A DNA stretch of 14,678 nucleotides. Source: an uncultured Fretibacterium sp. GTDB lineage: Bacteria; Synergistota; Synergistia; Synergistales; Aminobacteriaceae. Each line of letters begins with the position of its first letter. The stretch's first letter is position 1. The stretch is taken from contig CALAUZ010000249.1 in the NCBI GenBank assembly GCA_937892105.1, positions 1-14,678 on the forward strand, in the 5' to 3' direction. Of the stretch, positions 6,227-13,046 are shown piece after piece. Below the pieces are notes generated by a model that searched no databases, had not been told where the DNA came from, and was given only the letters and a program-made list of their open reading frames with translations. The translations under genes were made by a program, and so were the position numbers.

Positions 6227-6922
6227 ATGGATAACGCACAGGATTTTAACTACTCTGAACAAGCAGGTCAGCTTTCTTGCGAGGCTTCGGAACTACAAAA
6301 ACCTGAGAATCTCGTAGCCTCTTTCTTCGGCGACTGCAATGAGGAAGAAAGAAAAATCATTGACGATTTTTCACATACTCTCGGTATCAGGGATAACGAT
6401 GCTATTTGGGCTTTCATCAAGGTCTTTTTCACTATAAACCGTGAGAATAATAACCTTCCTCAACGTATCTCGGACGCTCTCGCTCTTAAAAGGGACGAAA
6501 TCATTGACTACATCAAACAATTTGCCGCTTCCGCTGTTGAACTGGAGACTAAAAAGGCTATGGCTGATTTATCCGACACCTTACAGCTCATTTCTCAGAA
6601 CATCTTGAAACAGCATCGAAAAAATATGTGGCTTTATGACTTCTTCCTACCTTTGGCCTGTGCTTGCTTTGGAATCTTTTTCCTGTGCCTTATCTCTTTT
6701 GTCGGTGGTGCGGCTGTCGCTGGCAAGGGCTGGGGACATTCTCCACTTGAAGCTCTGCTTAATGCTCCGGCGGGCTGGATTCTTCCTCTCGCTCTCATTC
6801 CTGTCGGCGGCTTCGCTTTATTTCGCGGCCTTACTGAACAAGGACGAGTTAAGTACCTCAATTTATCTGCCGCTCTACTCGTCGCTCTTTTGCTGCTATG
6901 CGTCATTCCTCACATTCTTTAG
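6227..6922 (+). CDS. traM: TraM-like transfer protein with three membrane segments
   Basis: This is a 231-residue protein. The N-terminal half is soluble and helical, with a conserved-looking block DAIWAFIKVFFTINRENNNLP at about 58-78 and a likely coiled coil at about 83-130. Hydrophobic segments follow at about 138-160, 183-202 and 210-230, so the C-terminus is embedded in the membrane. RP4 TraM also has a coiled coil and a C-terminal membrane anchor and follows traK and traL, but it is shorter, at about 145 residues with one segment. The match is in layout and position only. The start is two bases after the traL stop. Its Shine-Dalgarno sequence is weak, which suggests coupling to traL translation. 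A role as a membrane tether between relaxosome and channel is inference. Confidence 0.5.
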   Translation: MDNAQDFNYSEQAGQLSCEASELQKPENLVASFFGDCNEEERKIIDDFSHTLGIRDNDAIWAFIKVFFTINRENNNLPQRISDALALKRDEIIDYIKQFAASAVELETKKAMADLSDTLQLISQNILKQHRKNMWLYDFFLPLACACFGIFFLCLISFVGGAAVAGKGWGHSPLEALLNAPAGWILPLALIPVGGFALFRGLTEQGRVKYLNLSAALLVALLLLCVIPHIL

Positions 6923-6932
6923 TGCAAATTTT

Positions 6933-6949
6933 CACACACTTTTCGTGTG
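6933..6949. repeat. Small inverted repeat upstream of the XRE-type regulator
   Basis: CACAC-TTTTC-GTGTG (6935-6939 and 6945-6949) forms a 5-base stem with a 5-base loop between the traM stop and the Shine-Dalgarno sequence of the regulator gene. It is too weak for a terminator. It could be an operator half-site pair or an mRNA hairpin. Confidence 0.3.
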
Positions 6950-6972
6950 GTCTAAAGAAGGAGAGATTGCTT

Positions 6973-7287
6973 ATGCAACGTATGTTCGCCAACGCATTTA
7001 AGCACTTCAGGGAAAACGCAGGCTTAACTCAGGCCATCGTCGCAAAAAGAGCGGGTATTGCTCAGTCAGAAGTCTCACGCCTTGAGGACGGCTTTCACTG
7101 GCCGAGTTTCAACACCACTCGCAGGCTTTGCAGGGCTATCGGGGTTGACGAAAAAACTTTCTGCCACTTCATGGCTCTCGACATTTTGGCTTTGCCGCAA
7201 GAAGTTTGGAATGGCCTCAACGAAGATAAGGAGGATGAGGAAAACGAACGAAGTTACAAGCACAAACGAAGAAGTCATAAGGCGTAA
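6973..7287 (+). CDS. XRE-type HTH regulator in the trbA position
   Basis: This is a 104-residue protein counted from the ATG at 6973. That start has AAGGAG nine bases upstream; a longer in-frame start at 6898 lies inside traM and would add an unlikely N-terminus. Residues about 6-60 are a Cro/CI-type helix-turn-helix, with FRENAGLTQAIVAKRAGIAQ, then SEVSRLEDGFHWPSFNTTRRLC. The tail is acidic and then basic (KHKRRSHKA). RP4 has a small HTH repressor, TrbA, immediately upstream of trbB that controls tra and trb promoters. This gene holds the same place, although I see no specific sequence match to TrbA. It is a likely autoregulator of the transfer operon, with the palindrome at 4803-4819 a candidate target. 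Its 3' end overlaps the chosen trbB start by 53 bases. Confidence 0.75.
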   Translation: MQRMFANAFKHFRENAGLTQAIVAKRAGIAQSEVSRLEDGFHWPSFNTTRRLCRAIGVDEKTFCHFMALDILALPQEVWNGLNEDKEDEENERSYKHKRRSHKA

Positions 7288-8218
7288 TCTCGAAAAATTG
7301 CGCCGCGAAATGGGCGAGGACATCAGGAGAGCTATGGACGACTCCGCTGTCATTGAAATCATGCTCAACCCTGACGGCAGGGTCTGGATCGACAAAATAG
7401 GGAGCGGCATGGAATTTCTATGCTACATGTCGGCTGTTCAGGCTTTGCAAATGCTCGGCACTGTCGCTCACATGCTCGGTACGGTTATCAACTACCATCA
7501 CCCCATTGTTGAGGGCGAACTTCCCGGAGACGGCAGCAGAGTCGAGGGCGTTATTCCCCCTATTGTCCCGAATCCTGTCTTTAACATAAGGAAGAAAGCA
7601 TCCGCTATCTTCTCGCTGGATGAATACATCAAATCAGGGCGCGCTACTGACGAGGACGTTCAGATTCTCTGTGAGGCTATTTCGTCTCGCAAAAATATTC
7701 TCGTTGTCGGCGGTACTGGTACGGGCAAAACTACCTTCGTCAATGCAATCTTGAACGAAATGAAAAACCTTACTCCTCATCATCGCCTCCTTATCCTTGA
7801 GGACACTCTCGAATTGCAATGTCCTATGGATAATTTCGTCTCCATGCGTACTAGCTCTGACCAGTCCATGCAGGACCTATTGAAAGTTACCATGCGACAG
7901 CGACCCGACAGAATCATCATCGGGGAAGTCAGAGGCAAAGAAGCTCTCGATATGCTAAAGGCTTGGAATACGGGTCATCCCGGCGGGGTCTGTACTGTTC
8001 ACGCTAATGACGCTCGCGCTGGCTTACTTCGTATTGAACAGCTCATTTCGGAGGTCTCTCAAAGTCCCATGCGGGAGCTTATCGCTGAGGCTATTGATGT
8101 CGTCGCTTTCCTCGTCAGAGACCCCCATATCGGCCCTAAACTCTCAGAACTCGTTTCCGTTGACGGCTTCCATGATGGCCAATATGCCTTTCACGACTTA
8201 AAGGAGGTGGTTACTTGA
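7235..8218 (+). CDS. trbB: TrbB (VirB11-family) conjugation ATPase
   Basis: This 327-residue protein, counted from the ATG at 7235, is a hexameric secretion ATPase that powers pilus and channel assembly at the inner membrane. It has the Walker A motif GGTGTGKT at 159-166, an Asp-box LLILEDTLE at 185-193, the Walker B-like RIIIGEVRG at 226-234 and the His-box GHPGGVCTVHAND at 247-259. The N-terminal segment VIRRNLEKLRREMG is typical of TrbB. The start is uncertain. The frame is open back to 7058, but residues before the chosen start are encoded inside the XRE gene and look like a shadow frame. AAGGAGG touches the ATG at 7235, which is too close to be ideal, and the in-frame ATG at 7211 has a poor Shine-Dalgarno sequence. 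Family N-termini favour 7235. Confidence 0.93.
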   Translation: MRKTNEVTSTNEEVIRRNLEKLRREMGEDIRRAMDDSAVIEIMLNPDGRVWIDKIGSGMEFLCYMSAVQALQMLGTVAHMLGTVINYHHPIVEGELPGDGSRVEGVIPPIVPNPVFNIRKKASAIFSLDEYIKSGRATDEDVQILCEAISSRKNILVVGGTGTGKTTFVNAILNEMKNLTPHHRLLILEDTLELQCPMDNFVSMRTSSDQSMQDLLKVTMRQRPDRIIIGEVRGKEALDMLKAWNTGHPGGVCTVHANDARAGLLRIEQLISEVSQSPMRELIAEAIDVVAFLVRDPHIGPKLSELVSVDGFHDGQYAFHDLKEVVT

Positions 8219-8280
8219 AGCGTTTTCTGCTCGTTGCTCGGCTCGGCGGTACAAATTTGATTTTCTTCTCGATTTTATGA
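8215..8280 (+). CDS. Possible 21-aa leader-type peptide between trbB and trbC
   Basis: A TTG codon overlaps the trbB stop as TTGA. It is preceded by AAGGAGG with a seven-base spacer, the best Shine-Dalgarno sequence in this part of the operon. It opens a 21-codon frame reading MKRFLLVARLGGTNLIFFSIL, basic then hydrophobic, that ends at 8280 just before the trbC Shine-Dalgarno sequence. It may be a real short membrane peptide, a coupling ORF that carries ribosomes to the pilin gene, or chance. I recognise no family. Confidence 0.35.
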   Translation: MKRFLLVARLGGTNLIFFSIL

Positions 8281-8296
8281 AAGGAGTTCTTGTATT

Positions 8297-8641
8297 ATGA
8301 ACAAAAATTTTTCTACGTGGCTCTTTGAGCGCAGAACTGCCGTCCTCGCGGTCGTCGTTCTCGTCGCTCTCCTCTGCTCTCCTATTGCGGCTTTCGCAAG
8401 CAATAACGACTTGCCCTGGAACACCGCTCTCGAAAGGCTCGTTAATGCCTTCTCCGGCAGAACTGCCCTCCTCGTCTCTATGGTCGGTATTTTCTTCGCC
8501 GGCGGTATGCTCATCTTCGGCGGAGACTTGGGCAACTTCGGCAAAATGGTCATGATGATTGTTCTCGTCGGCTCCATGATGGGCGCACTCTCTACCATCG
8601 CTAGTAATTTCATCAGCACTGAGGGCTGTCTCATTCTCTGA
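8297..8641 (+). CDS. trbC: TrbC (VirB2-family) conjugative pilin precursor
   Basis: This 114-residue protein is the major pilus subunit precursor. Residues 1-35 are a signal peptide with a basic n-region (FERRT), a hydrophobic core and a signal peptidase I site, AFA|S, after residue 35. Two hydrophobic segments follow, at about 57-77 and 83-104, separated by a short GGDLGNFGK turn, as in VirB2/TrbC pilins. RP4 TrbC is further trimmed and cyclised; whether this one is cannot be read from the sequence. AAAGGAG lies ten bases before the ATG. The stop overlaps the trbD start by one base (TGATG). Its place between trbB and trbD is the canonical one. Confidence 0.9.
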   Translation: MNKNFSTWLFERRTAVLAVVVLVALLCSPIAAFASNNDLPWNTALERLVNAFSGRTALLVSMVGIFFAGGMLIFGGDLGNFGKMVMMIVLVGSMMGALSTIASNFISTEGCLIL

Positions 8642-8961
8642 TGTTATACAACGACGAAGAAATCAGGGTTATTCCCGTGCGCAAAAGTCTCACTCGTCCT
8701 CAGCTCATCTGCGGCTGTGATCGCGTCTTGTTCCTGCTCTTGATGCTGTTCTGCATTGCTCTCATCTTTCCCGGTGGGCTGGGGTCGGGCAACTATGTCA
8801 ACGTCTTAATCGGCATCGTCTTTTTCTTCGTGGGCGTTCAGATTTTGGCCGTCCTTGCTAAGTATGACACGCTTTTTAGTCAGATTTTCAGCAGGGCTAT
8901 CAAGTATCAGGACTCTTACGTCTCTACGTCCCATGTTCTCAGACAGGACAAGAAATACTGA
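8641..8961 (+). CDS. trbD: TrbD (VirB3-family) inner-membrane channel protein
   Basis: This is a 106-residue protein. Residues 1-25 are soluble and include IPVRKSLTRPQLICGCDR, typical of the VirB3/TrbD N-terminus (rSLtrP..l.G.dR). Two membrane segments follow, at about 28-45 and 52-73, then a cytoplasmic tail. VirB3-type proteins bind the VirB4-type ATPase and help assemble the pilus, and the next gene encodes that ATPase. The ATG overlaps the trbC stop, so translation is coupled. Confidence 0.9.
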   Translation: MLYNDEEIRVIPVRKSLTRPQLICGCDRVLFLLLMLFCIALIFPGGLGSGNYVNVLIGIVFFFVGVQILAVLAKYDTLFSQIFSRAIKYQDSYVSTSHVLRQDKKY

Positions 8962-9051
8962 TGTTCGTATCTGACATACTTTCTCCAATACACGTGCGGT
9001 TAGGGGGCTACCTCTGCCGCACTCTCTATCCTCTCGAAAGGGGGCTTTGTT
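8962..9051 (+). promoter_or_regulatory. trbD-trbE gap with mRNA hairpin and an overlapping mini-ORF
   Basis: This 90-base gap interrupts an otherwise tightly packed operon. GTGCGG (8994-8999) pairs with CCGCAC (9017-9022). Inside it GGTTAG and CTACC can extend the fold around a GGGG loop. It ends about 30 bases before the trbE start and has no T run, so it is not a normal terminator. It could stabilise the upstream trbC-D message or tune trbE translation. A frame from an ATG overlapping the trbD stop (8961) encodes 32 residues and ends at 9059, inside trbE. It has no separate Shine-Dalgarno sequence. Confidence 0.35.
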
Positions 9052-11577
9052 ATGCCTAACTTCTCGGACGGCGATGGCTTCGCTGAGTTGCTCAATTTTT
9101 CCCATATGGTCGCTCCTGAAGTTATGGGTCTCAAAAATGGCGGCTTCCTTGCCGGCTTCTGGCTTACTGGCCCTGACCTTGAGAGTTCTACCGTTCAGGA
9201 ATTGGAGCATTTAAGCGAAATGATGGCCAGAGCTATCGGTCAGCTTGATGTCAGGTACTGTGTTCACTTTGAGTTCTTCAGGCGCGAGGCTCATAATTAC
9301 CCGGACGGCAATTTCAAGGAGACTACTACAAAACTCATCGACATGGAGCGGTTCGCCCAATTTCAGCAGGAAGCAGGACACTACGAATCCATTCAGGCGA
9401 TTTTCGTTACTTACGTCCCTCCCACTTTCGAGAAAAGTCCGCTCCTACAGCGTATCAAGAAATTTCTCTTTGGCTCGGATACGGATAACGAGGATATGGT
9501 TGTCGAAAAACAGCTTGAACGCTTCGAGGAAGTTATACGCGGTCTAAAGGATTCACTTAGTCTCATTATGAAGGTTCGGCGCATGACCTTTCAGCCCGAT
9601 AACGTACCTGACCCGTATTCGGGGACTTCCGAACTTCTGGAGGCTGTCAATGCTTGCGTCAATGGTAACTGGCATTCTATAAGGCTTCCAGCGTTCCCGT
9701 ATTACCTTGACTGCACTCTCGCTAAAGACTGCATTAACGGTAAAAGCCTTGAATACAACAACGAGTATGTTCAATGCGTCTCCCTCGTTAATTATCCGGC
9801 GGGGACTTTCCCATCGATTCTATCGGATTTGCAGACCTTGCCCATCTCTTTCAGGTGGTCTAACCGCTTCATCTTAACTGATATGCGCGAAGCTATGGGC
9901 CAGATTGAGACTAAGCGCAGACAGTGGGTGCAAAAAATGCGCAGTCTCTTCTCTCAGATTACGGGTATTCAGACTAACAGGGTTAATCAAGACGCGGTCG
10001 CTATGGTTGAAGACTTGGATAATGCTCTGCAAGACGCTCATTCGGGCGAAGTCGCTTTTGGCAATCACACTTCTACTGTCGTCCTGCGTCATTCAAATCC
10101 TCAATTTTTGGAGGAGGCCGCTCGTGAAGTCGTCAAAGTTTTTGAACGTGCGGGCTGTAATGCAAGGCTGGAATCCATCAACAACTTCGAGGCTTTCTTG
10201 GGGTCTCTGCCCGGTCATGGTAAGGAGAATGTCCGCAAACCTCTGATTACTACTTTCAATTTCGCTGACTTAGTTCCTCTGTCTAATGACTGGATCGGTG
10301 ATAAGTTCTGCCCATGTCCATTCTACCCGCCTAACTCTCCCGCTCTGCTTCAGGCCGCTACTGCCGGAAGTACACCCTTCTCCCTCAACCTTCACAGCGG
10401 GGATGTCGGACACACTTTGATTTTAGGGCCGACGGGCGCAGGTAAATCTACATTGCTTGCTACTGTTGCAGCTCAATTCCAGCGGTACGACACGGGACAA
10501 ATCTTTTTCTTCGACAACGGAAAATCCATTTACCCCTTGTGTCAGGCTCTCGATGATTCTGTCTTCTACGACTTAGGACAGGCCGCTAACAATATTAACC
10601 TTTGCCCTCTCGCCCAGATTGACGACCCGGAAGTCATGAGTTGGGCCGCTGAGTGGCTCGAAATGTTGATTGAAATGGTCGCTCCCGGTCTCGTTACTCC
10701 GGCTAGGCGTATTCTCCTCAATGACGCTCTCAAGAACCTTGCCGCCAGTACTACCTGCGCCGCTGAACGGACTCTCACCGAATACATTACTTCCGTTCAG
10801 GACGAGGATATGAAGGCCGCTTTGGGCTTTTACAGCCTCAATCAGAGCGGCGGTTATCTTCTTGATGGAGACCATGACGATATAAATTACGCTTCCTTCA
10901 ACGTCTTCGAGATTGCCTCTCTCCTTGAAAGGGAAAAAATTGCTCCGGCTGTCCTCACTTATTTATTCTTCCAGATTCAGCGGAGATTAAAAGGTGCGCC
11001 CTCGCTTCTCGTCGTCGATGAGGCTTGGACTGCCATGCGCGATAAATTGTTCTCTGAAAAAATCAGGGGCTGGCTAAAAACTTTCAGGAAGTTGAATTGT
11101 GCCGTTGTCCTCGCTACTCAGTCTATCGCTGACGTGGTCAACAGCACTATTAGGGACGCTGTTTTTGAAAGCTGTCCTACAAAAATTCTCCTTGCAAATC
11201 CTGACGCTAAAGGTAGCAAAATCGGCGAATTTTACCGCGACTTCCTGCAACTCAATGAACGTCAAGTGAATCTCATTTCTCACATGACTCGCAAACGCGA
11301 ATACTACATCATCTCGCCTAAAGGACGCAGATTATTCAGTCTCGGCTTAGGCCCGGTCGCTTTGGCCTTCGTCGGCGCAAGCGGGGCTGATGATTTAGCT
11401 AGAGTTCGGGAACTCAAAGAACATTACGGGCGGTTGTGGCCGGTTCAGTGGCTCAAAGAACGTGAGTTACCGGACTGGGCTGACGCTTGGGAGAAGGTTG
11501 ACCGCTCTTTTGAAGCTCAAATCTTACGCAAAGAATGGAGAGATAATATCAATGTACAAAATTCTAAGGTCTCTTAA
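9052..11577 (+). CDS. trbE: TrbE (VirB4-family) conjugation ATPase
   Basis: This 841-residue protein is the large ATPase of the mating channel. The N-terminal part carries the family block LLNFSHMVAPEVMGLKNGGF, then GPDLESST, at residues 13-47. The Walker A motif is GPTGAGKS at 459-466, Walker B is SLLVVDEAW at 651-659, and the sensor-like VVLATQS follows near 690. VirB4-type ATPases energise pilus biogenesis and substrate movement and dock on VirB3/TrbD. The ATG at 9052 has an AAAGGGGG Shine-Dalgarno sequence seven bases upstream. The 3' end overlaps the next gene by 26 bases. The length is normal for the family and no frameshift is seen. Confidence 0.95.
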   Translation: MPNFSDGDGFAELLNFSHMVAPEVMGLKNGGFLAGFWLTGPDLESSTVQELEHLSEMMARAIGQLDVRYCVHFEFFRREAHNYPDGNFKETTTKLIDMERFAQFQQEAGHYESIQAIFVTYVPPTFEKSPLLQRIKKFLFGSDTDNEDMVVEKQLERFEEVIRGLKDSLSLIMKVRRMTFQPDNVPDPYSGTSELLEAVNACVNGNWHSIRLPAFPYYLDCTLAKDCINGKSLEYNNEYVQCVSLVNYPAGTFPSILSDLQTLPISFRWSNRFILTDMREAMGQIETKRRQWVQKMRSLFSQITGIQTNRVNQDAVAMVEDLDNALQDAHSGEVAFGNHTSTVVLRHSNPQFLEEAAREVVKVFERAGCNARLESINNFEAFLGSLPGHGKENVRKPLITTFNFADLVPLSNDWIGDKFCPCPFYPPNSPALLQAATAGSTPFSLNLHSGDVGHTLILGPTGAGKSTLLATVAAQFQRYDTGQIFFFDNGKSIYPLCQALDDSVFYDLGQAANNINLCPLAQIDDPEVMSWAAEWLEMLIEMVAPGLVTPARRILLNDALKNLAASTTCAAERTLTEYITSVQDEDMKAALGFYSLNQSGGYLLDGDHDDINYASFNVFEIASLLEREKIAPAVLTYLFFQIQRRLKGAPSLLVVDEAWTAMRDKLFSEKIRGWLKTFRKLNCAVVLATQSIADVVNSTIRDAVFESCPTKILLANPDAKGSKIGEFYRDFLQLNERQVNLISHMTRKREYYIISPKGRRLFSLGLGPVALAFVGASGADDLARVRELKEHYGRLWPVQWLKERELPDWADAWEKVDRSFEAQILRKEWRDNINVQNSKVS

Positions 11578-12292
11578 TGTCTTTCTCGTCGCTTTATTCG
11601 TTTTCATCTCTGCTCCGGCTCACGCTTGGTGGCTCTGGGTTCAGGGGATTCCTGTCATGGAGCATACCCAGTTAAACAGGCTCGCCGCTGATATTCACGA
11701 GGTCGCTGAACAACTCGAAATGCTCAAAAATCATCTCGCCATGCTCAAGTCCCTTCAATCACGCCTCTTGCAGTTGGGCAACGGTCAGATTATGCAGGTC
11801 TTTACCGAAGCTCAATCCGTCCTACAGAACGCTCAAAGCCTCGCCGCTGGGGTCTCTAACTTTGGCAATGCCTTTAAGGAACATTTCCCTGATGATTACG
11901 AGAACATCACTTCCGCCATTACTGAGGGGAAACGTCTTGCCGATGACTGGCGCAAGGTCGAGGAAGGATACATGAAAGTCCTTAACATGAACGCTAAGAA
12001 CTTCAACAACGAGCAGGAAGTCAGAAACAAAATGGTACAGACATTGAATGAGGCTGATTCCGCTTCGGGTCAAACTAAGGCCATTCAGATTATCGGAGCT
12101 ATCGTCAATCATGCTTCCTTCCTCCTTGACAGGAACAATCAGGAGTTAAGCGGCTTCATGGAGAACTACATTACTCGCCAACAGGCCGAAAAACAGCGAA
12201 AACAGCTCGCTCAAAAGAATATCGTCGAGATGGGCAAGAACGCTTCTCAGGCTCAACGTTCCGGCAAATCTTTTACTCCGGGCTTCAAATAA
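11552..12292 (+). CDS. trbJ: TrbJ-type (VirB5-like) periplasmic protein, copy 1
   Basis: This is a 246-residue protein from the ATG at 11552. An in-frame upstream start at 11462 lies inside trbE and would spoil the signal peptide, so it is rejected. Residues 1-25 are a signal peptide ending AHA|WW. The mature part is helical and rich in coiled-coil heptads (LNRLAADIHEVAEQLEMLKN, then HLAMLKSLQSRLLQL), as in TrbJ/VirB5 proteins, which act in the periplasm at the pilus tip or in mating-pair formation. The last 100 or so residues are clearly homologous to those of the next gene: both contain LN-x-x-AK-x-F near the middle and both end FTPGFK. It overlaps trbE by 26 bases, with GGAG about 11 bases before the ATG. 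Confidence 0.87.
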   Translation: MYKILRSLNVFLVALFVFISAPAHAWWLWVQGIPVMEHTQLNRLAADIHEVAEQLEMLKNHLAMLKSLQSRLLQLGNGQIMQVFTEAQSVLQNAQSLAAGVSNFGNAFKEHFPDDYENITSAITEGKRLADDWRKVEEGYMKVLNMNAKNFNNEQEVRNKMVQTLNEADSASGQTKAIQIIGAIVNHASFLLDRNNQELSGFMENYITRQQAEKQRKQLAQKNIVEMGKNASQAQRSGKSFTPGFK

Positions 12293-12307
12293 TAGGGAGG
12301 TGATTAC

Positions 12308-13033
12308 ATGAAACGCAGAATTTTTACTCTCGTACTTTTAGCTTGCTTTGGGCTTGGGGTCTGGCCTTCTCGGTCGGAGTGTTTCATCGCTCAGGAGACT
12401 ACTCAGATTACAGTCAAGATTAAGGCTGTTGCTGAATGGCTCAATACCATTGAGATGAAATTAAATCAGCTCAAAATGTTGGCTCAACTTCCTCAATCCG
12501 TTATCAATCAGATTAACGGCATGAAGGAACTCCTCTCTGAGAATTTCTCGCAGGTCAGAGGCATTCTGCAACAAGTTGACAGCATTACTCACTTCACTGA
12601 CGACATCGAGAACATGCTCAAGTCCCGACACCCTGAATTGCAACAGGGCTTGAATATTGACGAGCTGAAAGAACGTAACAAAAAACGAGACAAACAGCTC
12701 AAGCAGACCTTCGAGGCTTACTTAAAAGCTCTCAACATTACTGCTAAGGATTTCAAGAACGACGAGCAAACACGCGAAAAACTTTTAGCCGCTCTGTCTA
12801 ATTCTGAGGGACAGGTTCAGGCTTTACAGGCTCTCGGCGCATTGCTGGATCATACTAGCTCCATTATTGCCCGCAATGAGCAGACACTTCAAGGTTTCAT
12901 GACTGTCTTCCTTGAGGCTGAACGTGATGATGTCGATAAACGTGAACAGCTTGAACAGAGTATCGTTGAGGCTTACAAGTCCTTGCAAAATCTTCAAGCT
13001 CCCGGTCAAACTTTCACTCCGGGATTCAAGTAG
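12308..13033 (+). CDS. TrbJ-type periplasmic protein, copy 2, in the trbK position
   Basis: This is a 241-residue paralogue of the preceding protein. Shared features are the helical coiled-coil body, the block ALNITAKDFKNDEQTREKL (copy 1: VLNMNAKNFNNEQEVRNKM), GFM about 70 residues further on, and the ending FTPGFK. The N-terminus has a basic MKRR and a hydrophobic stretch. LLAC at residues 10-13 is a possible but poor lipobox, and cleavage by signal peptidase I near residues 22-26 is the alternative. In Ti/rhizobial trb operons this slot holds trbK, an entry-exclusion lipoprotein; I see no similarity to TrbK beyond position. GGGAGGTGATTAC before the ATG is a strong Shine-Dalgarno sequence. 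The gap to copy 1 is 15 bases. Its separate function is unknown. Confidence 0.82.
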   Translation: MKRRIFTLVLLACFGLGVWPSRSECFIAQETTQITVKIKAVAEWLNTIEMKLNQLKMLAQLPQSVINQINGMKELLSENFSQVRGILQQVDSITHFTDDIENMLKSRHPELQQGLNIDELKERNKKRDKQLKQTFEAYLKALNITAKDFKNDEQTREKLLAALSNSEGQVQALQALGALLDHTSSIIARNEQTLQGFMTVFLEAERDDVDKREQLEQSIVEAYKSLQNLQAPGQTFTPGFK

Positions 13034-13046
13034 TGGAGTTCTCAGC

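Noticed and set aside
5770..6234. 154-codon plus-strand frame inside traL
   Set aside because: It overlaps the ATPase frame, has no Shine-Dalgarno sequence and its Ser/Leu-rich translation resembles nothing.
8806..9210. 134-codon minus-strand frame across the trbD-trbE junction
   Set aside because: It is antisense to two clear genes and lacks a start signal. The gap is better explained by an mRNA hairpin.
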